8,259 nt of DNA from the NCBI GenBank assembly GCA_002862585.1, contig PKDP01000071.1:1-8259 (forward strand). The letters run 5' to 3'. The notes under the pieces were generated by a model. That model worked only from the letters and a program-made list of their open reading frames with translations. It was not told where the DNA came from and did not search any database. This document shows positions 1 through 6,726 of the stretch, piece after piece (the stretch's first letter is position 1; each line of letters opens with the position of its first letter). This DNA is from Flavobacteriales bacterium (GTDB lineage: Bacteria; Bacteroidota; Bacteroidia; Flavobacteriales; UBA7312). The position numbers and the translations under genes were made by a program.

Positions 1-471
1 TACATATGCAAAATTAAATAACCCTCTTGCCAAGGGGCTTTTTGAAGTTTGGTCAATTGATGTAAATTCGAAGAGTGAATTAACTAGATTTTTATTAGAT
101 ACAAATTTCATTGCAGAAGGATTTGGAGTACTTTCTGCATAAACAGTTACTGCAGTTTTTTTTACTTTTTCAACTTCTTTCACAACAATATTACCTTCGT
201 TAAGATAATTTTCTATTTGCTCAGCAACCTCATTTTGTACATCTATCCATTCTACAATATTAAATCTTTCAATTGCTATGAAATTTGATGATATATATAT
301 TTTTTTTACAAAGGGTAAGTAAAATAATTGTTGAGCTAGCGGCGAGTTTAAAGCATCATCAATATTATTGTATTCATAACTCTGATGATTAGTTAAGAAA
401 AAATTTGTTTCAAATTTTACTATAAACTTATTACTTGTCTCATTTATCGAAACCTTGTATTTTTTCATCAT
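1..471 (-). CDS. Nfu/NifU-family Fe-S scaffold protein, tandem Nfu_N domains (partial, C-terminus off the left edge)
   Basis: The minus-strand reading frame is open from an ATG ATG pair (469-471 and 466-468) to the window edge, giving 156-157 codons without a stop. Two copies of an Nfu N-terminal (Nfu_N) domain can be seen. Counting from the second Met, the first covers about residues 5-90 and contains SPLAQQLFYLPFVKKIYIS (42-60). The second starts near residue 107 with VTVYAESTPNPSAMKFV and reaches SPLARGLFNFAYV (144-156) at the edge. The matching blocks are 102 residues apart, so this is an internal duplication. AESTPNPxAMKF is the family hallmark. Flavobacterial members are usually about 300 residues and end in a NifU domain with a CxxC that binds the Fe-S cluster; that part would lie outside the window and was not seen. 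The inferred role is cytoplasmic assembly or delivery of Fe-S clusters. It diverges from the PorP-like gene across about 100 nt. Confidence 0.88.
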   Translation of the reverse strand, partial: MMKKYKVSINETSNKFIVKFETNFFLTNHQSYEYNNIDDALNSPLAQQLFYLPFVKKIYISSNFIAIERFNIVEWIDVQNEVAEQIENYLNEGNIVVKEVEKVKKTAVTVYAESTPNPSAMKFVSNKNLVNSLFEFTSIDQTSKSPLARGLFNFAYV

Positions 472-546
472 GAATTTTTTATAAAAATAATGAATCCTAG
501 TTGAAGATAAAAGAATGATCTAACATATAAATCCATTAAAAATTTA

Positions 547-554
547 TATATTTG
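547..554 (+). promoter_or_regulatory. Bacteroidota-type -7 promoter box (TATATTTG)
   Basis: TATATTTG matches the Bacteroidota -7 consensus TAnnTTTG exactly and lies 19 nt upstream of the ATG at 574. A start site about 7 nt downstream would leave a leader of only about 12 nt, which favours ATG 574 over the in-frame TTG at 565. I see no convincing TTG -33 element at the expected distance; the nearest, at 501-503, is too far. The box sits in the divergent nfu/porP spacer. Short AT-rich matches occur by chance, so this is tentative. Confidence 0.45.
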
Positions 555-573
555 GATTGATTAATTGCTAAAA

Positions 574-1587
574 ATGACGTTTAAAAAACATTTACTTTGT
601 ACTGCTTTTTTTATATTTAGTTCTCATTTTATAATCTCACAAGAAGGACTCCCTATATATTCTGATTATCTAACCGATAATTATTATTTATTACACCCGT
701 CTATGGCGGGAGTCGCTAACTGTAACAAAGTTAGGTTGACGAGCAGAAAACAATGGTTAGGTCAAAGTGAGTCTCCTAATCTTCAAACGTTAAGTTACAA
801 TGGACGAATTGGTGATTCTAAATCGGGAGTTGGTGCTGTCGTATTTAAGGATCAGAATGGATATCACTCTCAAACTGGAGCATATTTAACTTATGCACAT
901 CATTTACTTTTTTCTAGAAACAGGGTTGATCTTAATATGTTGTCCTTTGGTCTTAGTGCAGGAATGATACAATACAAGTTAGATCAGTCTTCATTTTTAT
1001 TTGATGGTTTCGATCCTTTAGTTTCAGGAATTACACAAAGTTCTACTGATTTTAATCTAGACTTTGGGTTCTCTTATCATTATTTAGATTTTTATGCTCA
1101 TGGAACTTTTAAAAACTTCTTGAAAAATGATGGTGTAAACTCAAACGAATTGGGTATTTACTCTTATGATAATTCAAGAACTTATTTACTGTCTACAGGA
1201 AATGTGTTTAACGGATATGGAAGTGATTGGAGTTATGAGCCTTCTATATTATATGCTTATAAAGAATCTACCAAAGAATCATTTATTGATGTTAACTTTA
1301 AAGTTTACAAAGAAACTGATTTTGGAAAAGTATGGGCAGGATTTTCATACCGAAGAAGTTTTGAAGATGCTGAATACCTTGTAAATGATCAAGTAAAAAG
1401 TCAAAATCTTCAATATATCACTCCGCTTGTAGGGGTTGATTATGAAAACTTTGTATTGGCATACACCTATTCATATCAGTCAAACTCTATTGTATTTGAT
1501 AATGGAGGTTATCATCAAATTACTCTTGGAATAAACCTTGGCTGTAGAAAGCAAAAGTATGATTGTAATTGTCCTGGTGTAAATTAG
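574..1587 (+). CDS. PorP/SprF-family type IX secretion system membrane protein
   Basis: A 337-residue protein with an N-terminal signal peptide (basic MTFKKH, then a hydrophobic stretch to about residue 22, ending IIS-QEG). The mature start, LPIYSDYLTDNYYLLHPSMA (26-45), is the typical opening of the PorP/SprF family, followed by RLTSRKQW and SGVGAVVFKDQNGYHSQTG. The remainder is rich in alternating aromatic/polar strands, consistent with an outer-membrane beta-barrel. In Bacteroidota these proteins work with the type IX system; SprF is needed for surface display of the gliding adhesin SprB. PorP-like genes often sit next to a large adhesin gene, but here the neighbours are nfu (divergent) and murI (convergent), so the partner cannot be inferred. 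The mature protein has four cysteines: C50, C324, C331 and C333. The ATG at 574 is preferred to the TTG at 565, three codons upstream, because the signal peptide and the promoter-like box fit it better. The length is normal for the short class of the family. Confidence 0.9.
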   Translation: MTFKKHLLCTAFFIFSSHFIISQEGLPIYSDYLTDNYYLLHPSMAGVANCNKVRLTSRKQWLGQSESPNLQTLSYNGRIGDSKSGVGAVVFKDQNGYHSQTGAYLTYAHHLLFSRNRVDLNMLSFGLSAGMIQYKLDQSSFLFDGFDPLVSGITQSSTDFNLDFGFSYHYLDFYAHGTFKNFLKNDGVNSNELGIYSYDNSRTYLLSTGNVFNGYGSDWSYEPSILYAYKESTKESFIDVNFKVYKETDFGKVWAGFSYRRSFEDAEYLVNDQVKSQNLQYITPLVGVDYENFVLAYTYSYQSNSIVFDNGGYHQITLGINLGCRKQKYDCNCPGVN

Positions 1588-2363
1588 ATAGTGATTTTAC
1601 TTATTTTATCTTCATTGGTTAGAAAATCACTAATTACTAAGCCATTTCCAGTAAAGTAAAACATATTATTTGCCTTTGATATATTTGTTTTAAGGTCATA
1701 AATTTCTAAGAGGGTTTGAACTCTTTTAATTACTGCCCTAGAAGAATCCAATATTTTAACTTCACAAGGTAAAATAGTTCTTAAAATATCTTTTAAAAAG
1801 TAATAATGAGTACAACCAAGGACCAAATGATCTATATTGTATTTCAACATGGGCTGTATATAGCCATTTAACTTAAGATTTAATAATTTTTCATTTATTC
1901 CATTTTCTTCAATAATATTTACCAAATCGTAACCAATTTGTTCGTGGATATTTACTCCGTTGGAAAATGTGTTACTAGTTTTTTGAAATAAATTACTGGA
2001 TAAAGTTTTTTCAGTAGCTAAAACTCCAATATTATTAGTTTTACTTTCAAGCATAGCCGGTTTAATAGAGGGTTCAATTCCTACTATAGGTAAATTAAAG
2101 TTTTTTCTTAGAACCTCTATGGCATTTGTCGTGGCAGTATTACATGCTACGACTACCAATTTACAACCAAGGTCAATCAATTTCTGAGTATTTTTAATAC
2201 TTAATTGTATTATTTCTTTTTCAGTTTTCTTTCCATATGGCGCATTTAAATTGTCGGCAATATAAATTGTGCTTTCTGTTGGTAAGGAGTTTTTCATTTC
2301 ATTATAAATAGAAATACCACCAATGCCAGAATCAAATAAGCCTATAGGATAATTATTAGCCAT
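1584..2363 (-). CDS. murI: Glutamate racemase
   Basis: A 259-residue cytoplasmic enzyme that interconverts L- and D-glutamate without a cofactor and supplies D-Glu for UDP-MurNAc-peptide synthesis. Family motifs appear in order: LFDSGIGGISIY (9-20, containing the conserved Asp-Ser pair D11/S12), ADNLNAPYGKKT (36-47), VVACNTATTNAIE (71-83, first catalytic Cys C74), GIEPSIKPA (95-103) and LVLGCTHYY (180-188, second catalytic Cys C184). Both catalytic cysteines are present and the length is typical, so the enzyme should be active. It is the last gene of the minus-strand envelope block but is separated from ompH by a strong hairpin terminator, with only 11 nt between the end of the U-tract and its ATG. 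I see no good TAnnTTTG box directly upstream, so it may depend on read-through. Its TAA overlaps the TAG of the convergent PorP-like gene by 4 nt. Confidence 0.95.
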   Translation of the reverse strand: MANNYPIGLFDSGIGGISIYNEMKNSLPTESTIYIADNLNAPYGKKTEKEIIQLSIKNTQKLIDLGCKLVVVACNTATTNAIEVLRKNFNLPIVGIEPSIKPAMLESKTNNIGVLATEKTLSSNLFQKTSNTFSNGVNIHEQIGYDLVNIIEENGINEKLLNLKLNGYIQPMLKYNIDHLVLGCTHYYFLKDILRTILPCEVKILDSSRAVIKRVQTLLEIYDLKTNISKANNMFYFTGNGLVISDFLTNEDKISKITI

Positions 2364-2374
2364 ATTGTAAAAAT

Positions 2375-2406
2375 AAAAAAGCTATCTGATTAAGATAGCT
2401 TTTTTT
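2375..2406 (-). terminator. Rho-independent terminator between ompH and murI (potentially bidirectional)
   Basis: A perfect inverted repeat: GCTATCT (2381-2387) pairs with AGATAGC (2393-2399) around the 5-nt loop GATTA, flanked by six A on the left (2375-2380) and seven T on the right (2400-2406), which extends the stem to about 13 bp. Read on the minus strand, it follows the ompH stop by 26 nt and ends in a U-run, as expected of an intrinsic terminator for the operon. The symmetry gives a T-run on the plus strand too, so it could also stop any plus-strand transcription running on from the PorP-like gene through murI. Confidence 0.82.
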
Positions 2407-2432
2407 AAATATTATTATGTGAGTTTGTGAAA

Positions 2433-2942
2433 TTAGAAACCAAGTTCACTTTTTACATCACTCATTAAGTCGTTACCGTTTGCCATAATTACACCCTGAC
2501 CTTGAGTAGAATCTAATACATAGTCAAACCCTTGAGCACTAGCCACCTTTTTGATAGCAGCTTGAGCTTTTTCTGAAATAGGTTTTAATAAATCGAATTC
2601 TTTCTTTTGTAAATCTGACTGGGCTTGTTGTTGGTATTGTCTTATACTTTGTTCCATTCCTTGAACTTCTTGTAATCTTTTTTGATTCTCTTCATCAGTT
2701 TGATTCGGAGCTTCAGTATCGTATTGTTTTACTTTACTTTGAAGTTCAGCAGCCATCGTTTGAATATCAGTCTCATACGTTTTAGCTAATTTTTCTAATT
2801 CAGCTTTAGCCGTATTCATTTCCGGCATTGAAGCTACTAATTCTTGCGTGTTAATGTGTGCTACTTTGCTTTGTGCAAAAGTAAAATTAAGTGAAGTTAA
2901 AGCAATTACAGCAGTAAGAATTATTCTATTAATTTTTTTCAT
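2433..2942 (-). CDS. ompH: OmpH/Skp-family periplasmic chaperone
   Basis: A 169-residue protein with a clean signal peptide (MKKINR, hydrophobic core, predicted cleavage FTFA-QSK after residue 23). The mature part has the Skp plan: a short N-terminal strand (KVAHINTQELVASMPEMNTA), a long amphipathic coiled coil rich in Gln, Glu and Lys (about 45-130), and a C-terminal return strand GFDYVLDSTQ (138-147). Length and layout match the usual Skp size. Skp trimers hold unfolded outer-membrane proteins in the periplasm and bring them to BAM, which fits bamA being two genes upstream. The long OmpH-like protein lies 21 nt upstream, so co-transcription and a duplication origin are likely. A terminator follows 26 nt after the stop. 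Confidence 0.92.
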   Translation of the reverse strand: MKKINRIILTAVIALTSLNFTFAQSKVAHINTQELVASMPEMNTAKAELEKLAKTYETDIQTMAAELQSKVKQYDTEAPNQTDEENQKRLQEVQGMEQSIRQYQQQAQSDLQKKEFDLLKPISEKAQAAIKKVASAQGFDYVLDSTQGQGVIMANGNDLMSDVKSELGF

Positions 2943-2963
2943 GATACAGTTTATCTATTGTTA

Positions 2964-4082
2964 TTAATTATTTGTAAAGGTACTATCTTTTGAGATCTTT
3001 TTAGCATCTATTTTAGCTTTTCTAGCCTCAAGAATTATTTTCTTTTTTTCTTCAAGTAACTTTTTTCTATCTTCAATATTAGGTGTTGAATTTAGCTTCT
3101 CTAAGCTCTCTTCTTCTTTTTTATTTCTATCTAACAAAAGTTTTTCTGAAGTATTAGATTTAGAAGAGTTTAACACATCCCTTTGTTTTTTACTCTCTAT
3201 TAATTTCTTTCTTTTTTCTACAGTTTCTTCTCTTTTTAATTTTTTTTCTTCAAGAATTTTCTTTTTATTTTCTAATATTTTTTTCTTTTTTGCTTCTCTT
3301 TCCTGAATGAGTTTATTTACTTTTTCTTCTGCCTCTCGCTTTTTTAACTCTCTATCTTCCATCATTTCTCTTCTTTTCAATTCTGATTCAGCTTTTTTTG
3401 CTTCTCTCTCCAATAATATTTTATTTCTTTTCTCTTCTACGATCTTCTCTTTATTTTTAATTTCAGCTTTTCTTGGATCCTCAATGTTAGATTTAGAAAC
3501 TAGTGATTCTTTTTCAAGTTTCTTTTTTTCTTTTCTAGACTCCACTTGTTTTTGATTATTAGATCGAAGTATCGTTCGAAGGATTTGTTCACTAATATCA
3601 TATCTTCTGTCCGAGTATAGCATAACAATATCTGCAGATTTATCAAAAATAAAGTCATATTTTTTTGTTTTTGCAATTTCCTGAATGGCTAAGAATATTT
3701 GATCTTGAATAGGCTGGATTAATTGCTTCTTTTGTAATATAAAATCACCATTCGGCCCAAATCTATTTTGCTTGTATTCGTAAATTTCTTCTTCTTCTAT
3801 GTTTAAATCTTCTTCTCTATCTTGGATTAACTCTGCTGTAAGCAAGATTCGCTCTTTATTTAAGACCTCCCGTTTTTTCTTAATCTCTTTTTCTCTACTT
3901 TCTATTTCTTTTTTCCATTTTCCTACATTTGAATTCAGCTGTTGATTTATCTCTTGGAATTCAGGAATATTTTCTAATATATAATCCGTATCTATATAAC
4001 CAATTCTCACACCTTTTTGAGATAATACTGTGGTAGCATAGATAAGGATGCAAAAAAATAATATGTTTTTTAAATCTTTAAT
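2964..4082 (-). CDS. Long OmpH/Skp-like protein with a Lys/Glu-rich helical tail; probable non-ATG start
   Basis: The Skp-like core begins RIGYIDTDYILENIPEFQEI and contains NRFGPNGDFILQKKQLIQP and KKYDFIFDKSADIVMLYS, a pattern typical of the second OmpH found next to bamA in Flavobacteriia. The first conventional start in this frame is GTG at 4008-4010, but it falls inside the mature protein. The frame stays open upstream and encodes a good signal peptide, KDLKNILFFCILIYATTVLS followed by QKGVRIGY. No ATG, GTG or TTG occurs between GTG 4010 and the upstream in-frame TAA. I therefore place the start at ATT (4080-4082; ATA at 4083-4085 is the alternative), giving 372 residues. Residues about 177-364 form a highly charged K/E/R tail with repeated EEKKK and KKREAEEK patterns, probably one long helix or coiled coil. 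It follows bamA by about 50 nt and precedes ompH by 21 nt. A periplasmic holdase or envelope-spacing role is inferred from the family and neighbours. The gene is certain; the exact start is not. Confidence 0.85.
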   Translation of the reverse strand: MKDLKNILFFCILIYATTVLSQKGVRIGYIDTDYILENIPEFQEINQQLNSNVGKWKKEIESREKEIKKKREVLNKERILLTAELIQDREEDLNIEEEEIYEYKQNRFGPNGDFILQKKQLIQPIQDQIFLAIQEIAKTKKYDFIFDKSADIVMLYSDRRYDISEQILRTILRSNNQKQVESRKEKKKLEKESLVSKSNIEDPRKAEIKNKEKIVEEKRNKILLEREAKKAESELKRREMMEDRELKKREAEEKVNKLIQEREAKKKKILENKKKILEEKKLKREETVEKRKKLIESKKQRDVLNSSKSNTSEKLLLDRNKKEEESLEKLNSTPNIEDRKKLLEEKKKIILEARKAKIDAKKISKDSTFTNN

Positions 4083-4107
4083 TATTGTAGAGTTTATTTA
4101 TTAACGC

Positions 4108-4115
4108 CAAATTTA
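4108..4115 (-). promoter_or_regulatory. Bacteroidota-type -7 promoter box (TAAATTTG) upstream of the long ompH-like gene
   Basis: Read on the minus strand, TAAATTTG matches TAnnTTTG exactly. It lies in the roughly 50-nt gap between the bamA stop (4132) and the inferred ompH-like start (4082). A start site about 7 nt downstream, near 4101, would give a leader of roughly 19 nt to the ATT codon. No TTG -33 element is seen at the right spacing; the nearest upstream TTG (4148-4146) is about 30 nt away. It could be an internal promoter giving extra chaperone expression, or a chance match in AT-rich DNA. Confidence 0.4.
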
Positions 4116-4131
4116 TATTTATAGTATACTT

Positions 4132-6726
4132 TTAAAAATTTTGTCCAATGATAAAGTGTGTTTCCCAACCATGTTTTTCACTTTCACCTTGTAATGAATC
4201 AAATCCATGTCCGAAATCAATACCCAACAACCCAAATTGAGGCATAAATAATCTAACTCCTAAACCGGCAGATCTTTTTAGTTCAAATGGATTATAGTCT
4301 CTAAAATTATTAAATGAATAACCACCTTCCATAAATGCTAATGCGTATACTTTTGCCTGTTGGCCTAAACTTATTGGATATCTGAGTTCTAATGAATACT
4401 TGTTATAAATAGAACCACCATCTTGAGATGATAATGACTGGTTAGGATATCCTCTTAACGCAATTGTTTCTCTTCCATCTAAACTATACGTGCCTAGTCC
4501 ATCTCCACCAAGAAAAAATCTTTCAAAAGGCACGATACCTCTATCATTATTGTAAGCTCCTAAAAACCCAAATTCAATTGTAGGTTTGAGAACTAATTTT
4601 TTTGTAAGTGCTGTATACCATTCGCCTTTAAATTTGAATTTGTAATACTCTAACCACCGAAACTTTTCTTGATCAATTTCAGCTATTCTTTCAGAAGCAG
4701 AAGTATTAGATGGGTCAGTTGATAATTGATCTACTAAGTCTTGCCTTTCTGTCTTTAAAGCAGAATAATCTACATTATTTACTGAAGAATAAGGGAATGT
4801 AAATTTAGCTGAAAAACTAAAATTTGAACCACCTGTTGGATAAATTGGGTCAGTGTAAGTATTATTCCTGCTTAATCCAACTGTATAAGCTAAATTATTT
4901 GAAGAACCATTACCAAAAGTAAACAGGCCAGTATTATAATTATTTAAATCATAATACTGAAAACTTATGGCTTGTGATAAAGTAAAATAGTCATCTGGAA
5001 CAGATAGTCTTTTTGCAAGACCAACAGAAATTCCACTTATGTTGAATGATCTTGTTTTGTCTGCATTTCTTGTTACTGGGTTGTAAAGAAACTGTTTAGT
5101 TTGGGATAATTGGGTAGAAAATTGAACAGGTTTTTTACCTCCTAACCATGGCTCTGTAAATGAAAAGCTATTCATTGTATAAAATCTACTTGATTGCAAT
5201 CTAAGTGCAAGTTTCTGACCATCTCCCATTGGAACAGGTTTATATGCTTTTTTATTAAATATATCTTTAATTGCAAAATTTTTAAAAGACAAACCTAAAG
5301 TACCAATAAACCCACCACCCCCGTATCCACCTTGTAATTCAATTTGACTTGAACCACTCTCTACTACGGAATATTCCATGTCTAATGTACCATTAACTGG
5401 ATTTACATTTTTAAAATCTGGAGAAATTTGTTGAGCATCAAAATAACCTAATTGACCTAATTCACGCAATGTTCTCATTACATTGGCCTTACTATACAAT
5501 TGACCAGGTCTTGTCCTTATTTCTCTGTAGATTACATGATCATTTGTTTTTTCATTACCAACAACAGAAATATTATTAAAATATGCAGGTTTTCCTTCAT
5601 TAATTCTTATCTCTAAATCGATAATATTACCATCAGCACTAACTTCTACAGGAATGACAGATGAAAATAAATATCCATTATTTTGATACAAATTCGATAA
5701 GTCATTTGCATCCGGGTCAGAGCTATCAGCAATACTTTTTTCAAGTTCAACTCCATTGTAAGTATCTCCTTCACTGATTTTCAAAATCTGATTAAGTTGT
5801 GAGTCCGAGTAGACGGTATTACCTAAATAGTTGATTTCTCCAAATGTATATTTTTCTCCTTCTTCTAATTTTATAGTTATGTTCGCTAAATTTGATTTAT
5901 TATCATAGATTAGTGTGTCAACAAGAATTCTAGCATCTCTATACCCATTTTCTTTGTACTTATCCACAATACTAACTAAATCTTCTTTAAAGTCGTCTTT
6001 AATAAATTTAGATCTTTTTAAAACTCTGAGAATATTCTTTTCTTTTGTATTTTTCATTGCCTTTAACAATGTCTTGGACTTAAGTTTTTCGTTTCCAATA
6101 AATGAAATATCCTCTAATTTTACTTTACTCCCTTTATTAATATCTAAGAACATATTCACCTTAGATTTAGTTGTGCTATCAACTACCGCTTCAGTTTTGA
6201 TAGTTACTTTGGCTTTTAAAAAACCTTTTTTTCTAAATGAATTTTCTAAATAATTTTTTGTAGTTGTTAATAAATTCTCGGTTACTTTAACTCCGTTTTG
6301 CAACTTATTTTCTTTAATAATATCTTCAGTTTTATTTTTCTTTACACCACTAATTGTAAGACTGGTAAGCTCTGGTAAATCAACTAAAGAAATTTCTAGA
6401 AAAACAGTATCATTACTTTTTCTGGTTTCGAATATTTCAATCGAACTAAACAAGTTTGACCCCCATAATTTTTTTATAGCATTACTAATTTTTTCACCAG
6501 GTAATGTTACCTTATCTCCTTTTCCTAGTCCTGAATATGTTACTATAGTTTGAGGACTAAATGTGGTATTCCCTGAAACGATTACTTCACCAACAATGTA
6601 TGATTGTTTTTTTTCGGTTAATTGAGAAAATACTGATATTGAAGAAAGTAAAAATATGTATATAAACTTTTTTAAAACTATTTTCAAATCTTTTTTTTTA
6701 TGTAATCTGTTCACTTGTTTTTCCAA
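4132..6726 (-). CDS. bamA: BamA, outer-membrane beta-barrel assembly factor
   Basis: An 864-residue Omp85-family protein, the essential core of the BAM machine that folds beta-barrels into the outer membrane. A signal sequence spans about residues 15-35 (IVLKKFIYIFLLSSISVFSQ). Five POTRA domains can be followed at roughly 43-117, 119-197, 201-289, 293-378 and 381-455, marked by recurrent IxxxGN motifs (VIVSGNTTF, ISFIGNEKL, INYLGNTVY, ISVVGNEKT). The barrel runs from about 460 (QIELQGGYGGGG) to the C-terminal Phe of IGQNF, with the L6-loop RGY motif at 758-760 (ALRGYPNQ). A charged insertion at about 654-690 lies between barrel strands. The ATG start overlaps the uppS end by 29 nt and gives an unusually long basic N-terminus (MEKQVNRLHKKKDLK). 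TTG at 6687 would remove the overlap and give a compact 851-residue precursor beginning MKIVLKKFIYIF. An A9 tract lies between the two candidate starts. Skp-like chaperone genes follow directly. Confidence 0.96.
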   Translation of the reverse strand: MEKQVNRLHKKKDLKIVLKKFIYIFLLSSISVFSQLTEKKQSYIVGEVIVSGNTTFSPQTIVTYSGLGKGDKVTLPGEKISNAIKKLWGSNLFSSIEIFETRKSNDTVFLEISLVDLPELTSLTISGVKKNKTEDIIKENKLQNGVKVTENLLTTTKNYLENSFRKKGFLKAKVTIKTEAVVDSTTKSKVNMFLDINKGSKVKLEDISFIGNEKLKSKTLLKAMKNTKEKNILRVLKRSKFIKDDFKEDLVSIVDKYKENGYRDARILVDTLIYDNKSNLANITIKLEEGEKYTFGEINYLGNTVYSDSQLNQILKISEGDTYNGVELEKSIADSSDPDANDLSNLYQNNGYLFSSVIPVEVSADGNIIDLEIRINEGKPAYFNNISVVGNEKTNDHVIYREIRTRPGQLYSKANVMRTLRELGQLGYFDAQQISPDFKNVNPVNGTLDMEYSVVESGSSQIELQGGYGGGGFIGTLGLSFKNFAIKDIFNKKAYKPVPMGDGQKLALRLQSSRFYTMNSFSFTEPWLGGKKPVQFSTQLSQTKQFLYNPVTRNADKTRSFNISGISVGLAKRLSVPDDYFTLSQAISFQYYDLNNYNTGLFTFGNGSSNNLAYTVGLSRNNTYTDPIYPTGGSNFSFSAKFTFPYSSVNNVDYSALKTERQDLVDQLSTDPSNTSASERIAEIDQEKFRWLEYYKFKFKGEWYTALTKKLVLKPTIEFGFLGAYNNDRGIVPFERFFLGGDGLGTYSLDGRETIALRGYPNQSLSSQDGGSIYNKYSLELRYPISLGQQAKVYALAFMEGGYSFNNFRDYNPFELKRSAGLGVRLFMPQFGLLGIDFGHGFDSLQGESEKHGWETHFIIGQNF

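Noticed and set aside
1166..1384. 72-codon open frame in another frame inside the PorP-like gene
   Set aside because: Fully nested in a well-supported gene and shows no family motif or independent start signals.
3307..3555. Plus-strand Ser/Phe-rich open frame of 82 codons
   Set aside because: It is the antisense shadow of the Lys/Glu-rich tail of the ompH-like gene; its S, F and L content simply mirrors K, E and R codons.
5915..6253. Plus-strand 112-codon open frame opposite the BamA POTRA region
   Set aside because: Antisense shadow; BamA motifs on the other strand are unbroken through the whole stretch.
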